Shown one piece after another: positions 29,548-39,086 of a DNA stretch of 60,000 nt. Source of the DNA: Symbiodinium natans (lineage: Eukaryota; Sar; Dinophyceae; Suessiales; Symbiodiniaceae). The notes under the pieces are model-generated. The model had not been told where the DNA came from. It was given only the letters and a program-made list of their open reading frames with translations, and made no database searches. Numbering within the stretch: the stretch's first letter is position 1; every line of letters begins with the position of its first letter. The stretch spans positions 1 to 60,000 of the forward strand of contig CAJNDS010000311.1 of NCBI GenBank assembly GCA_905221605.1. The letters are read 5' to 3'. Position numbers and translations under genes: made by a program.

Positions 29548-31966
29548 AGCCGAGCAAGTCTAGCAGAAAACATGCACTGGCCTCTGCGCTAGTGGCCAGC
29601 TGTCGTGTTGACAACAGTGTGAAGTCATCGTAAAAAGAGCTCCAAGGCAAGTGCCAAAACGTGTTTCCTATATGACAAATAGCCAGGCTGACCCTGATGA
29701 ATGCATGGACCGCCGCCACAGCGCCGAATGGAAGGCAGAGAAGCCTAAAGAAGCGAACCTCCCCCGAATTGGGGTCCTTGACAGCCACGTAGGCCATGTT
29801 GAGTGCCTCTTCGGACAGTGGTAGTTGCCTATATGCTGATTTCAGGTCAATGGTTTTACCAAGCAGTCCTTGTCCTGCGTGCCTCAGGAACAAGATGGCC
29901 GACGCTGCAATTGTCTCGATGTCATGCAACTCGATCTTCCCCATGCTCCCGAATGCCTCGTTGATGTGGCTCTGGGACAGGTCGTCAATCGGCCTGACCT
30001 TGTTCCCTTGTTGGATTGCAAAACGTTTGCTGACTACAGCTCCTTGTGGCAAGTCCTGCTCTCGGAAAGGTCCTTCCGACCAGCCTTTTGATACTTCATC
30101 GAGACTTTTCTGCCACAGTTCTTCCAGGAACTGAGATGAGTCCTCAACTTCCTTGATGACCTGGTGGTTGGTCTCCTGCGTCAGTTGGGACAGGTCCTTC
30201 AGGGAGAGGAATGCTGGACGAAAGTCGGTGGACCAGCCTGCCGGAAGGTCCAAATGCCCCACAAGATCAAAACCCTGTGCCAGGTCGTCTGCCACTGCCT
30301 TGTCGGCGTAGTGGGACGCTTCTAGCATCTCTTTGAAGAGCAGTATTCTCTTGTTACGGAGGCTGCTGCGGATGTGCTCGGGCAGCTTGGCTTTGAAGTC
30401 GTCTTCAGCTAACTGCAGCTCCTGGGCTCGCTGGAGCCATCTCCGTGACTGCGCAGCTCGAGTCTCAATCACCTTGGTTGCAGGCTGTTTAGAACACGCC
30501 AAAATTGCCTTCCGCAGGGCGGGTGGCACCCCGAGACACAGGTGTCGGGGGTGGCCGGCCAGTCGGGCTTTCGCCACAAATTCCTGTGGGTTCCACGGGA
30601 CCTCCACCAGCACATCCGTCGCAGAAGACAGTAGGGGCGTCACTCTCAGCGCCGGGGCTCCTGGCGCCTTGAAGCCCGGGATCCTGTCCGGTGCCAACCA
30701 CTGTGTAGTCTGGAGAGTACTACGGAGTTGGCCGGGCACTGTCCATCTGATTCGTCTGCGAAATTCGGGGATAACCTGAAACGATGCAGCCCTTTTGGTC
30801 TTCGCCTGTGTCGTTACCACCCTGGCTCCTGAGGAGTTTGCGGGATCTGCCTCCAAGAGATTCAGACCATCCCGACAACCCTTCTGTGTCAGATGCTGCA
30901 GCAGCAGGGAAACAAAGTGCTTACAAAACTGGTGTGGATACGCAGTCTCAAGCTTTGTTGCGAGAACTCCCTCTTGCACTTTCCAGGGCAGGTGCTCGTG
31001 GGATCCATCACACGTGACAGCCAGGCCTGTGATGAGGTCGCTGTTGCACAACAGGGCCGTCCGCTTCAATCTCGAACCTCCCATCATGCAAAAGTCGCAC
31101 TGGACCACGATCGCCTGTTCACTCCTGAGGATGTGTTCAATGGCGCTGCAATGCCAGAAGAAACTGCGATAGGGGTTCTCTATGATTACCACAATGTCAT
31201 TTTCGCAGCAGAAGTCCCAGATTCGGGCCGTGAGCCGGTAAAGCTCGTTAGCCTTTGCCACCCTTTCTGCATCACTTGGGCCAAGGCCTGGGAGCCCTTC
31301 CGGGCACTCCACTGACCGCAAAGGACGCGGCTCGTCCTCCCCCGGAAGCGGGATTTCCCTGGCCCTGCTGGATGTGCCGCAGGGCGGCGCCAGCCATACG
31401 GCGACCAGTCCTGGAGAACCCAGCCATTTCCACAGCAGACCTTGGTGCGACAGCAGGAGCAAGTCCAGCTGTATGATCTTGCCCTTGCGCCTCGGCATGC
31501 GGACATTGTCTACTCCGACTGACCGCTTGAGGCCGGCTGAAGCAGCTGCCGAGGTAATCCCGGCCGACCCCGCGAAAATTTCCAAAACCCAACACTCCTG
31601 TATGGTCTGGGGCGCAGTACATTGCGCTTGTCCAGACCTCTGCGCGCCGTGATGACTCGCCTGAGGTGAAAATGCAGAAGAAGCAGCTGGAGGCTTGGAA
31701 AATTGTGGGATTGGCTCAGCCACCCGCTTGAGCGGGCTGCTTCTCTTGCTCTTTCGCAATAGCAGCAGGGTACGAGTCCTTGCAGCTCTCTTCGGGCCTG
31801 TCCGCCTCAGAAGCGGGAAAATTGTTCTGTTCACAAAATTGGGCCGAACTGTCTCCACCCTCCCCCATGGCGTTCTTTCAGGCTGCCTGGCCTGAATGCT
31901 TGTGCTCAGAAAAGGGATGCTTCCGGAAGCAACCTGGGTGACAACACACATGTCTGCCACGTGCAC
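29450..31966 (-). CDS. Pol of element D: C5-MTase + RT (3' frameshifted)
   Basis: 838 residues. The MTase-like domain has motif I VLEIFAGSAGIT (~128-139), PPCGTSSRAR (194-203) and IENP (262-265), followed by CDFCMMGGSRLKRT and CDGSHEHLPW, which B and C also show. RT has KVRPIDDLS, TIDLKSAYRQL (motif A), LPFGAVAAV (B) and FYDDF at 778-782 (C). No dioxygenase domain between MTase and RT. The 5' end overlaps gag in the +1 frame; the listed first codon is GTG. So D would need +1 frameshifting or internal initiation, not the stop readthrough of B and C. RNase H follows in another frame (28642-29547). Confidence 0.75.
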   Translation of the reverse strand: MHVADMCVVTQVASGSIPFLSTSIQARQPERTPWGRVETVRPNFVNRTIFPLLRRTGPKRAARTRTLLLLRKSKRSSPLKRVAEPIPQFSKPPAASSAFSPQASHHGAQRSGQAQCTAPQTIQECWVLEIFAGSAGITSAAASAGLKRSVGVDNVRMPRRKGKIIQLDLLLLSHQGLLWKWLGSPGLVAVWLAPPCGTSSRAREIPLPGEDEPRPLRSVECPEGLPGLGPSDAERVAKANELYRLTARIWDFCCENDIVVIIENPYRSFFWHCSAIEHILRSEQAIVVQCDFCMMGGSRLKRTALLCNSDLITGLAVTCDGSHEHLPWKVQEGVLATKLETAYPHQFCKHFVSLLLQHLTQKGCRDGLNLLEADPANSSGARVVTTQAKTKRAASFQVIPEFRRRIRWTVPGQLRSTLQTTQWLAPDRIPGFKAPGAPALRVTPLLSSATDVLVEVPWNPQEFVAKARLAGHPRHLCLGVPPALRKAILACSKQPATKVIETRAAQSRRWLQRAQELQLAEDDFKAKLPEHIRSSLRNKRILLFKEMLEASHYADKAVADDLAQGFDLVGHLDLPAGWSTDFRPAFLSLKDLSQLTQETNHQVIKEVEDSSQFLEELWQKSLDEVSKGWSEGPFREQDLPQGAVVSKRFAIQQGNKVRPIDDLSQSHINEAFGSMGKIELHDIETIAASAILFLRHAGQGLLGKTIDLKSAYRQLPLSEEALNMAYVAVKDPNSGEVRFFRLLCLPFGAVAAVHAFIRVSLAICHIGNTFWHLPWSSFYDDFTLLSTRQLATSAEASACFLLDLLGFEFDRDGDKAQPFQEVFRSLGVEFDLTAQADI

Positions 31967-33224
31967 ATCTGCCCCCCAATGGGGCGTCCTTGCACTGTCC
32001 TAGGTTGAAGCCAAAACAAAGAGGCTCTCCTTGCTCGTCGTTCGGCACTCCGCCTCGCAAGGCGGCCGGCATGGGGGTCTCCCCCTTGCCTCCTTGCAAG
32101 ACAAGGGACTTGTTCGGAAAGCCTCCCTTGCCACTGTCAAATTTGCCCTTTGTGGGGAGGCGGGCCCCCTTGAAGCCTGATTTGCCTCCCTGGCCCTTGT
32201 CTCCTTTGTCGGTCCTCTGATATTTCCATTGTCCATACCCTTTTCCATCGCCCCAGCGCTTGGGGCCCTTGCCAGCGCCTTTGCCTCCTCTATCTGGGAA
32301 CCCTTCCGCACGAGGTGTCGGCATGAAGTGAAAATTGACTGCAACCGTGTTGGTGGCTTCCAGAAAGACTTGATCTAAGCACCGGGCGTCCGCGAGCGGC
32401 GCGTTCGCCGCTGCCCTTGTCAGGGTCGGCTGTTTGCTGCCAAGCTCCATCCACAAGGCCCGATCTGCTCGCAGGACCTGCTGCAGCGTCGGACGGTTGA
32501 AGCCTGGGGGCGGTGGGGTCTGCAAGGTAGCAAAGGCCTTCTGAAGCCATTTCTCGTGCACCTTGAAACTCAAAATGCCAACGAGGTCGTAGGCCAGACC
32601 CCGTCTTTGCAACGCCCTGTAAGTCGCCATGTCTGACCCCAACTGGGCCTCTACTTTAGAGGATTTGTCTTGAACCGAGAGGCCATCCCCCGAAGCATCC
32701 AGCACAAGTTCCTTGGTTGGCTTGCCTTGCGCCAATTCCTGGCGACGCGTGGGGATCTTGCTCGGGTGCAGGTATTTCAGCGACCCTTGCTCTACCTGTG
32801 TCGACACGGCATCATATACTGAAAAGGCGGGCTCCAAGTCATGCTCAATCGAGAGTCCGCCCAGCCTTTGAGCCTGCAATTCCAGGCGCTGGGCTCTCTC
32901 AGCTCCTGGCAGCTTACGTAGGACTGAGTCCGGCTGCTGTTCCACGGTTGCCTTCAAGTTTGCCAAGCTCATGGTCTGGCACTCGAACAGGAGCCTCTTG
33001 ACAACCGTCATCTGTGCAAGAGTGGGGTTGTTCTGCCCCAGACTCGTACATAGAGTGGAGACCTCCCTATCTGTGAGAGGTTGACCCGGTTGAGTGGCGG
33101 CATAGGCTGCCATGGACACCGTCTTGACCCCTCCAGCTATGAATTTGTCCAAGAGTGGCTGCTCCATTCCGATCTTGCGAGCATGTTGCTCGAAGAAAGG
33201 CTGACTATCCGCTGCGTTTGCCAT
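31878..33224 (-). CDS. Gag-like protein of element D
   Basis: 448 residues from the ATG at 33222-33224, chosen because homology with the C gag starts there although the frame is open for 88 more codons. Family blocks: LPGAERAQRLELQAQRLGGL, LKYLHPSKIPTRRQE, RRGLAYDLVGILSF.VHEKW and LQQVLRADRALW. The last third is Gly/Lys-rich (GGKGAGKGPK) and ends in a knuckle C-x6-C-x7-C-x-RG-x-HVCC-x3-CF. The stop TGA is followed by AAG. pol overlaps its end in another frame. Confidence 0.7.
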   Translation of the reverse strand: MANAADSQPFFEQHARKIGMEQPLLDKFIAGGVKTVSMAAYAATQPGQPLTDREVSTLCTSLGQNNPTLAQMTVVKRLLFECQTMSLANLKATVEQQPDSVLRKLPGAERAQRLELQAQRLGGLSIEHDLEPAFSVYDAVSTQVEQGSLKYLHPSKIPTRRQELAQGKPTKELVLDASGDGLSVQDKSSKVEAQLGSDMATYRALQRRGLAYDLVGILSFKVHEKWLQKAFATLQTPPPPGFNRPTLQQVLRADRALWMELGSKQPTLTRAAANAPLADARCLDQVFLEATNTVAVNFHFMPTPRAEGFPDRGGKGAGKGPKRWGDGKGYGQWKYQRTDKGDKGQGGKSGFKGARLPTKGKFDSGKGGFPNKSLVLQGGKGETPMPAALRGGVPNDEQGEPLCFGFNLGQCKDAPLGGRCARGRHVCCHPGCFRKHPFSEHKHSGQAA

Positions 33225-33331
33225 GTTTAGGGCGTGGGGCCAAAACTGCAACTTGCAAGAGAGAGAGCTGGTACAAAGGGATGGTGTTGCACAAGCACAC
33301 AAACCGGCCAACAACAGTGTCACCCCTCTCT

Positions 33332-35323
33332 TTACTCCTGAAAACAACGGCTGCACTGTAGCCACTTCGCTGAGGGCTTCTCCATTTCTACAAAATTGAC
33401 GCTTATCCACTTTCCACATTTCAGCGTCGTCTGACCTACTTTGTACAGATGTAACATGGTAGACTTCTTGTTCTGGATCGCGCTCCAACCCTCCGGTAGG
33501 CTCAGGGTCGAAGCTGGTTCCTCCTTTTCTTCCGACGAGGCTCCATCAGAGGTTTCCTCGGAGGACCCGTCTGCTGATGTGGTGGGCGAGATCTCTGCCT
33601 CCTCGTTATCATCTGCACCTTGTGTGTCGTCCTTATCGAACAACGCCTCGCAAAGCCCAGAAGTCACGGTAGCCAACCTGTCTAATTCCTCACTTTCTTT
33701 CGAGGGGGATTCGTCTCCTTCCGCTACCGACGGTGCAGATGCTTCCAAGACAGGCATGGCACTTGGTGACTCAAAAACCTTCCCTTGCGAGGAGCAAAGC
33801 GGTCCAACCCCCAGGAAATCGTCCTCAAAGCCTTCCACTGTAGCTGGCAAAGGCTCATGCGTGCTTTCGGAGTTCGCGGGCAGCCCATCTAAGCTGCCTG
33901 CCTTGCTGATCGGCAACCAGGACCCGAGGTCAACAGACGCACCTGCCTCTGATCCTTGGGCACGGGCAAAGTATCCACTTCGAGTAGCGTCCGGGCAAAA
34001 CGAGCCCTCCCGTACCTGCTTTAGCATTTCCTCCAGCTGCCGGAGGGGGCCACTAAGGGCGTCTCTTGAGTAAGCTAATGTACTCAAAGCTCCAGTAGAA
34101 TGATGCGCCAAGAGTGTCTGTGTTTCGCCCACAATGCCGTATTTGCTCAACCAGCCCAGAGCAGTGTGTTTCAAGGAATGTGTGGTAACCCTCGCTGTTG
34201 AGGGTTCGAGAGCACGAACCACCGTCGGGTGGACCCCCCGAACTGGAGCCACAAGGGGCATGAACAACGAGAGTTTCTTCTTCTTGTTGGACTGTTTCAC
34301 CTCTCTGGCCCTGCCTTCCAGAAAACCACAGATTTCGGGGCCAATCTCCAGAAAATCGAACTCCAAGGATCGCACGTGCCTGATGTCCGACCAACGGTTC
34401 CTGCTGAAGATCTGAAACAGGAATACTCCTGCTGCAAATCGATCGACAATGTGGAGCTCAGCGTTCCAAACACACTCTTCCAGAAACCTAACTTCAAGCA
34501 CTGTTAGGTCCCGGGCTTGATGTGTGGGCTCGTGCTCGCCTGCCGCTCGGTCGGCCAAGCCTTGGACCCTGGGGGAGATGGAATTCTCCACATCTGGAAT
34601 GGAAAGCACAAATTTCACAAACTTCAACGCTTGTACCACGCTCTGAGGTGCCAGCTTGCCCTTCTTCCTGTGGGATATCTCTCTGCAGAACTTGTACACC
34701 GCTTCCTCTGATGGGAGAAGGGGTTCCTCCACAGAGGTCCCTTGCACATCGGCCTGTTTTTGAAGCCAACGAAACAATCTCAACAAGGTTGATGCACGCT
34801 GCTGGATTGTGTGTGGTGATTTCGATCCAAACATGTCACGAAGGGACAACATCTTCTCCTCTTCGTCCAATTCCTGTAATGTTTTGGCAAAAGTGGTGGA
34901 CGGGGAGGCCTCGAACAGCTGTTTCCACATCTGCATGTTCTTCAACCACATGCCTGCAACAGCCTCCTCAAAAGGCTCATCTTTCTTTTTGCACTTGATC
35001 ACTTTGCTGAAAACATTGGCTCCCGGTGAGGAGCTGAAGACACCTGCGATTGGCGTCTTGTCTTTGTCTTGCAAAACGCTGGGACCTGGTGTAGACGATA
35101 GTTCGGCTTCATCCACATTGACAAGAACCTTGGGCTCTGGCCAGTCCAGTGACACCACTGGTCTAGGTGCGAAGATGTCCCTGAAAATTCCTTGTTCCCA
35201 GGGGAGTTGCACATTCGGTGGTCCTGCGGAAATCAGGACCTGAGCAACACGATGCTGGTTAACTTCTTGGCCTTCCGACTCGCTGTCAGAAGGCACCTCC
35301 GATGCTCTTAGGTGACCAGCCAT
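33332..35323 (-). CDS. Tyrosine recombinase of element D
   Basis: 663 residues from the ATG at 35321-35323, which lies 6 nt after a spliced-leader-like word. Catalytic boxes: Arg in SRNRWSDIRHVRS, H-x-x-K in TTHSLKHTALGW, His in LLAHHSTG, Tyr in LAYSRD. The last 40 residues carry LKCGKWI...LQCSRCF, the cysteine tail also seen in B and C. Acidic Ser/Glu-rich linkers (EEAEISPTTSADGSSEE) lie between the catalytic domain and the tail. Appears intact and could act on other copies in trans. Confidence 0.78.
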   Translation of the reverse strand: MAGHLRASEVPSDSESEGQEVNQHRVAQVLISAGPPNVQLPWEQGIFRDIFAPRPVVSLDWPEPKVLVNVDEAELSSTPGPSVLQDKDKTPIAGVFSSSPGANVFSKVIKCKKKDEPFEEAVAGMWLKNMQMWKQLFEASPSTTFAKTLQELDEEEKMLSLRDMFGSKSPHTIQQRASTLLRLFRWLQKQADVQGTSVEEPLLPSEEAVYKFCREISHRKKGKLAPQSVVQALKFVKFVLSIPDVENSISPRVQGLADRAAGEHEPTHQARDLTVLEVRFLEECVWNAELHIVDRFAAGVFLFQIFSRNRWSDIRHVRSLEFDFLEIGPEICGFLEGRAREVKQSNKKKKLSLFMPLVAPVRGVHPTVVRALEPSTARVTTHSLKHTALGWLSKYGIVGETQTLLAHHSTGALSTLAYSRDALSGPLRQLEEMLKQVREGSFCPDATRSGYFARAQGSEAGASVDLGSWLPISKAGSLDGLPANSESTHEPLPATVEGFEDDFLGVGPLCSSQGKVFESPSAMPVLEASAPSVAEGDESPSKESEELDRLATVTSGLCEALFDKDDTQGADDNEEAEISPTTSADGSSEETSDGASSEEKEEPASTLSLPEGWSAIQNKKSTMLHLYKVGQTTLKCGKWISVNFVEMEKPSAKWLQCSRCFQE

Positions 35324-35329
35324 CTGGGG

Positions 35330-35354
35330 CTTGAACCAAAACTGACCCAAAACT
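35330..35354 (-). other. Spliced-leader-like relic upstream of YR in D
   Basis: The minus strand reads TTTTGGGTCAG-TTTTGGTTCAAG, then CCCCAG, then the YR ATG. Two tandem truncated SL-like words, as expected after repeated trans-splicing and retro-insertion. Confidence 0.45.
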
Positions 35355-36359
35355 CTCGATACCCGCATGAAAAGAAACATGTGAGGAAGACAAAATTTCT
35401 GTTGCAAACATGATGACAAAGCGAAAGTTCACTCGCCCTGTCAGAACGGGACACTCTTTTATGGCTCCCGACGAGCTTATATCGAGGCTCAGTGTTTCGG
35501 CTCTTGGCTCAGATTGGCCAGGCTACGGATACGGCCCTCAAAACTGCACAGGTGGGACTCAAAAGCAGGTGGTCCCCTGACCGCGCGCTGCCTGCATCTC
35601 GGCAAGCAGCATTCAGTGCCGGCATGCCCCCCTCCACCTGGGGCGTATTCTCCTGCAGGAGCCCTTCCATCACGTCCCTTCCTTTGGCTCTTGCAGCCAC
35701 CTTGGAGATTGAGGCTTTGATACCTTCAAAGCCGGAGTCGTTGCAGACCCCTCGGCCGCTGAATCCGTACGACGGGAAGTCGCCGTCCGTGAAGTCTCCC
35801 GGGGTTATCTCCCCATACTCGCCCACACCCATGGCTGCTGTCCACGGCAAGCCGTGGGACATTGTCATCGTGTAGCGGTGGTTTGCGGGCTCCAGGAAGG
35901 ATGGCCCTGTCAGCTTTGTGCGAAAGCACAGCCCCTTTCTGCCCTGGCACTGCGAACATGATCGCATCGAAGTCCCCTTCAATGTCCAGCGGCCTGGAGT
36001 TCTGCTTGAACCACGCGAACAAGCATGCACAGCGCTCGACAATCGGCTGCGGCACCTCGGTGGGATTCTTGTACTTTGCCATGTACAGCATCAACCGATC
36101 GCGACACTCGTCCACCAAGGTCCCGTCAATCAGGCCTCGGGCGTCCTTCCAGGACATGTTCCACCAGCTTCGCAAGATGCCCTCACGCATCAGTTCTCGG
36201 GCGCACTTGGGTTGACTGTGGAACCCTTCTTCTTCGCGCTCAGCCTTGCGATTGGCCGCCGCTTGAACTTCCTCCTCCGTCGCCTCCGCAACGTTGAATG
36301 CAGAGTCGGGCCTCTCAGGCGGCCCCTGCTGCCGGGCGCCAAAAATCCCAGCCATAGCT

Positions 36360-37044
36360 TTCTGATGGGAATAACCCTAGACAAGCTAGAAAGCCAGCTT
36401 TTTTTTATTTATGATTTGAATACACTTCTTGATATGGCTTATGGATACACATACATGCAGGATACGACCGACAGGTATGGTTGTCAGTATGAAATGAATT
36501 GCTTCCACTACAGCACATACGAGGCCCCGAGGACCTTGCGAAGGTTTTGCTATCTGTGGACAGCAAACGAATTCCAAGAGCTCTTGCAGAGATCCCAGAA
36601 CCAGCAGGAGCTGCGTGGGACTGCGTGATCGCGTCGCGTGCGTATCTCATCTCACTGTCTTCGGTTCAGGGCCAGGGTTTAGGGGGGGGGGGGGTCGGCG
36701 TATCGGAAATCATATCTGTTTGCGGCCACTGCTCCAGAATCATATCGGAAATCGTATCCCCCACCCAAACCCCCCTTGTTGCGTTGGCGCACTGTCTGGG
36801 GAAAGAAGGTGAGGGTTTAGGATTGTAGGGTTTAGTGTTTAGGGCACGTTATGCTGCGGCCTTCAAAATTGCGCAGAGTAAACATATCTGCCTTCTGTAT
36901 TGACATAACCTGTGTGTCAGTCAACCATAGAAGTCATATCTGCCTTCTGTACTGGCCGAGACTATGTATCAGCCAAACATATTGAAAACCATATCAAAAA
37001 ACTGTTTGGACATGTGCCAGTTGTATATATTTTCAACATCATAA
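36360..37044. mobile_element. hAT-like non-autonomous insertion
   Basis: 685 bp flanked by the 8-bp direct repeat CCATAGCT (36352-36359 and 37045-37052). Ends are short imperfect inverted repeats: TTCTGATG at the left, TTATGATG read inward from the right. An 8-bp duplication is the hAT size. Inside there are no long ORFs, a G-tract near 36681-36693, several TTTAGGG-like words (36676-36850) and an imperfect repeat of CATATCTGCCTTCTGTA. An introner-like intron is the alternative. Confidence 0.55.
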
Positions 37045-37875
37045 CCATAGCTGGGTCGAGGAGAATCTCCGGCTCCTCCTCCTTGGGGGCAGCCCCTCGC
37101 CCATACTGCTCCTTAGCCGGCTTTTGCTCAGGCTTGGGCCACTTGTTCCAGCCTTTAGGCTTGTCCCACTTCTCACGCCGATTCCCTCCAGAGCCCTGCC
37201 ACGAGCTGCTGGAGCCGTAGTTCTTAGAATGCCCCCAACCTTTGCCCCATGAAGACTGCTGGCTCTTCCATGGGGTGGACTGTTCTTGCCACCGGGAGGA
37301 GTCCTTCCAAGAAGAAGCTGCCTCAGCTCCCTTCTGAGCAGGAAGGGATGCCTGGGTCTGTGGGCCAGACGCCACGCCGAAGACCGCAGTCGGCACTTGG
37401 CACCAGTGAAATCCTGGCTGCGGAGCTGGCTGCTAGGGCTCCCAACAATTGGGGTCCTCGGCTGGGTCTCTGGAGACCTTTCTCGACGCCCCCTTGGGCT
37501 GCGTGACCTAGACGCCCTTCGGCGCCTGTCTCTGCGTCTTGAGCGACGGCTGTCGCTGCTGCTTCTGTTCCTCCTGCGGCCCCTGGAGGCAGAGCCTTGT
37601 GACTCACCGCCCGGAAAGAAGGGCCACGGAAACATCTGGGCTTACGCCTCTTTTCTTTGCCCCCTGGCTTTTGTTTCCTCTCAGAGCCTTTGCTACCCTT
37701 TTTGTCTCTCTTTTTTTTTTTGAGCCGAGAGAAATTCAGGTTTGGGAGAGTAAACTCAGATGTCAGCACGTCTTTCCCTTGAAATGTGCAATTAAGTGCT
37801 GAGTCGATAGCAGCTTGCAATCTTTCTGTTTTCAAGCTCTCGAGAGAACCTCTCGTCTGTACTAGACGACTGATC

Positions 37876-38130
37876 GGTGCCCTTGCACCTCTTGCCGGCC
37901 CTTGCCGGATTTGGCTGTCGTCACGGCCTGAAAGAATGGGCTGCCCTTGCAGCGATGTATGAAGCACACTCATTGTGTGCATTGAATATTGGCCCTTGCC
38001 ATCTTCAGCTGCCCTTGCAGCAAAACTATTTGAGTTGCCCTTGCAACAAATCTCAACGAGCTGACCCTTCAGCCGATCTTTGACCACGACTGCCTTAGCA
38101 GCTTGATCTCTCTTGAGCTGCCCTGGCAGC
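37876..38130. repeat. Cluster of GCCCTTGC-core hairpins
   Basis: Eight short inverted repeats in 255 bp. The core GCCCTTGC, or a close variant, is constant while the flanking 2-3 bases vary but stay complementary: 37876-37889 (GGT/ACC), 37895-37908 (CCG/CGG), 37940-37953 and 38008-38021 (GCT/AGC), 37990-38001 (TG/CA), 38034-38047 (GTT/AAC), and variants at 38060-38073 and 38117-38130. Confidence 0.7.
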
Positions 38131-38132
38131 AT

Positions 38133-38936
38133 TCTTGGAACTGCCCATGCATTATAATTCTCCCCGAAGACTTTTCACTTCGAAGGACACCACCTGAAGT
38201 GCAGCAGTGTTCACTTGACAATGTGGTTCTATCTGCAAAGGTCCAACACAAACTAACATGCTTCAAAAACACAAACCACGCAGCAGACTCCAGAGACAGT
38301 GCAAATGCAAGCACTGATTGCTCATACCTTCCGTGCCTTAGCGTCTAGGACCTGTTGTCAGGGCAGGACGGACACGCTGCTGAACCTTTTGCTTGGCCAT
38401 CGGCTAACGAGGAGGGCACTCCAGGTCCCCACATCAAGATGCCTGGACGGGGCGTGAACTGCGCAAGCTGATTCCTGATTCTGCTGCAGGAGAAACGTAT
38501 AGACAAGGTTGCTTCTACACCCAGGCCAAAGCTTCTAAACTTGGTTCCCTGCAAGATAAAATATCTTGACCTGACATGTACAACTCTCGCAGTCGACGAG
38601 AACAGCTACCAGCTGCAGCAAGTTCTGAAACCTAAGACACTAGCTCGTCTCCAGGAATCTACCTGCACTCCAGCAAACTTCAAGCGACAGCAATGCACAG
38701 CAACCAACGCACTCACAAAGTCTCCAAGATAGACCTGGAGAAAAGAATCCTTAAATTGCGTCCTGGCTCAGACTACAACAACGCACCATGCTCCAAGAAA
38801 GCTCAAGAACAAGAAGGCAACTCGGCTTTCAAAACCAAGCTTAAAATGTAAGCTCCAAACGCCATCGACCTTCTGTGAGGCTCCCACTCCCCCCACCAGG
38901 CCGTAGGATGCTAATCCCCCAGCACACTTGGCTGAA
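38133..38936. other. 5' leader region of element D, no gene seen
   Basis: Between the RS-rich ORF and A1. Only short ORFs. Holds no SL match and no strong repeat. Confidence 0.35.
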
Positions 38937-39086
38937 GGCAGAAAAATTTTCCCGGACCCTCTCCACGAGGGTTGTGGCTGAGAGGGCTGTGGCCTCTCTT
39001 CGTCTGAGCCGAAAAACTTTCTCATTCGTAGAATTCGAAAATTTTTCTCCGGAAAATAAAGGTTTGTACTTACAGCACGATTACCT
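38937..39086 (-). repeat. A1 terminal repeat of element D
   Basis: 150 bp, partner of A2. Marks the 5' end of D on the coding strand. Confidence 0.85.

Larger units (their letters stand above)
35509..38132 (-). pseudogene. RS/W-rich ORF of element D, broken and interrupted
   Basis: A protein-like path runs from 38132 to 35509 through several frames. It starts with a Lys-rich part (LKKKKRDKKGSKGSERKQK), then an SR-protein-like RS segment (about 37430-37620: SRSRSPRGRR type), then a W/S/K/G-rich part (SSWGKGWGHSKNYGSSSSW), then after the insertion at 36360-37044 a compact domain (about 35930-36360) with WWNMSWKDARGLIDGTLVDE and CACLFAWFKQN. Frame changes fall near 37640, 37400 and 35925. Removing the insertion plus one 8-bp duplicate (693 bp) keeps the frame exactly across DPAM/AGIF. 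Function unknown; RNA binding is a guess from composition. Introns in place of some frameshifts cannot be excluded. Confidence 0.4.
27499..39086 (-). mobile_element. YR retrotransposon copy D
   Basis: About 11.6 kb. Coding-strand order: A1 (38937-39086), RS-rich ORF, YR, gag, pol, B1 (28338-28595), A2 (28189-28338), extra 430 bp, B2 (27499-27756). This is again A1...B1-A2-B2. A1 and A2 share 150 bp, B1 and B2 258 bp, all near identical by eye. It differs from B and C by lacking the dioxygenase domain in pol, by its gag/pol frame arrangement and by its extra 5' ORF. A frameshift in pol makes this copy inactive unless suppressed. Confidence 0.75.

Noticed and set aside
36676-36850. Interstitial telomere (TTTAGGG words)
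   Set aside because: Only a few scattered, non-tandem copies next to a G-tract; not a telomeric array.
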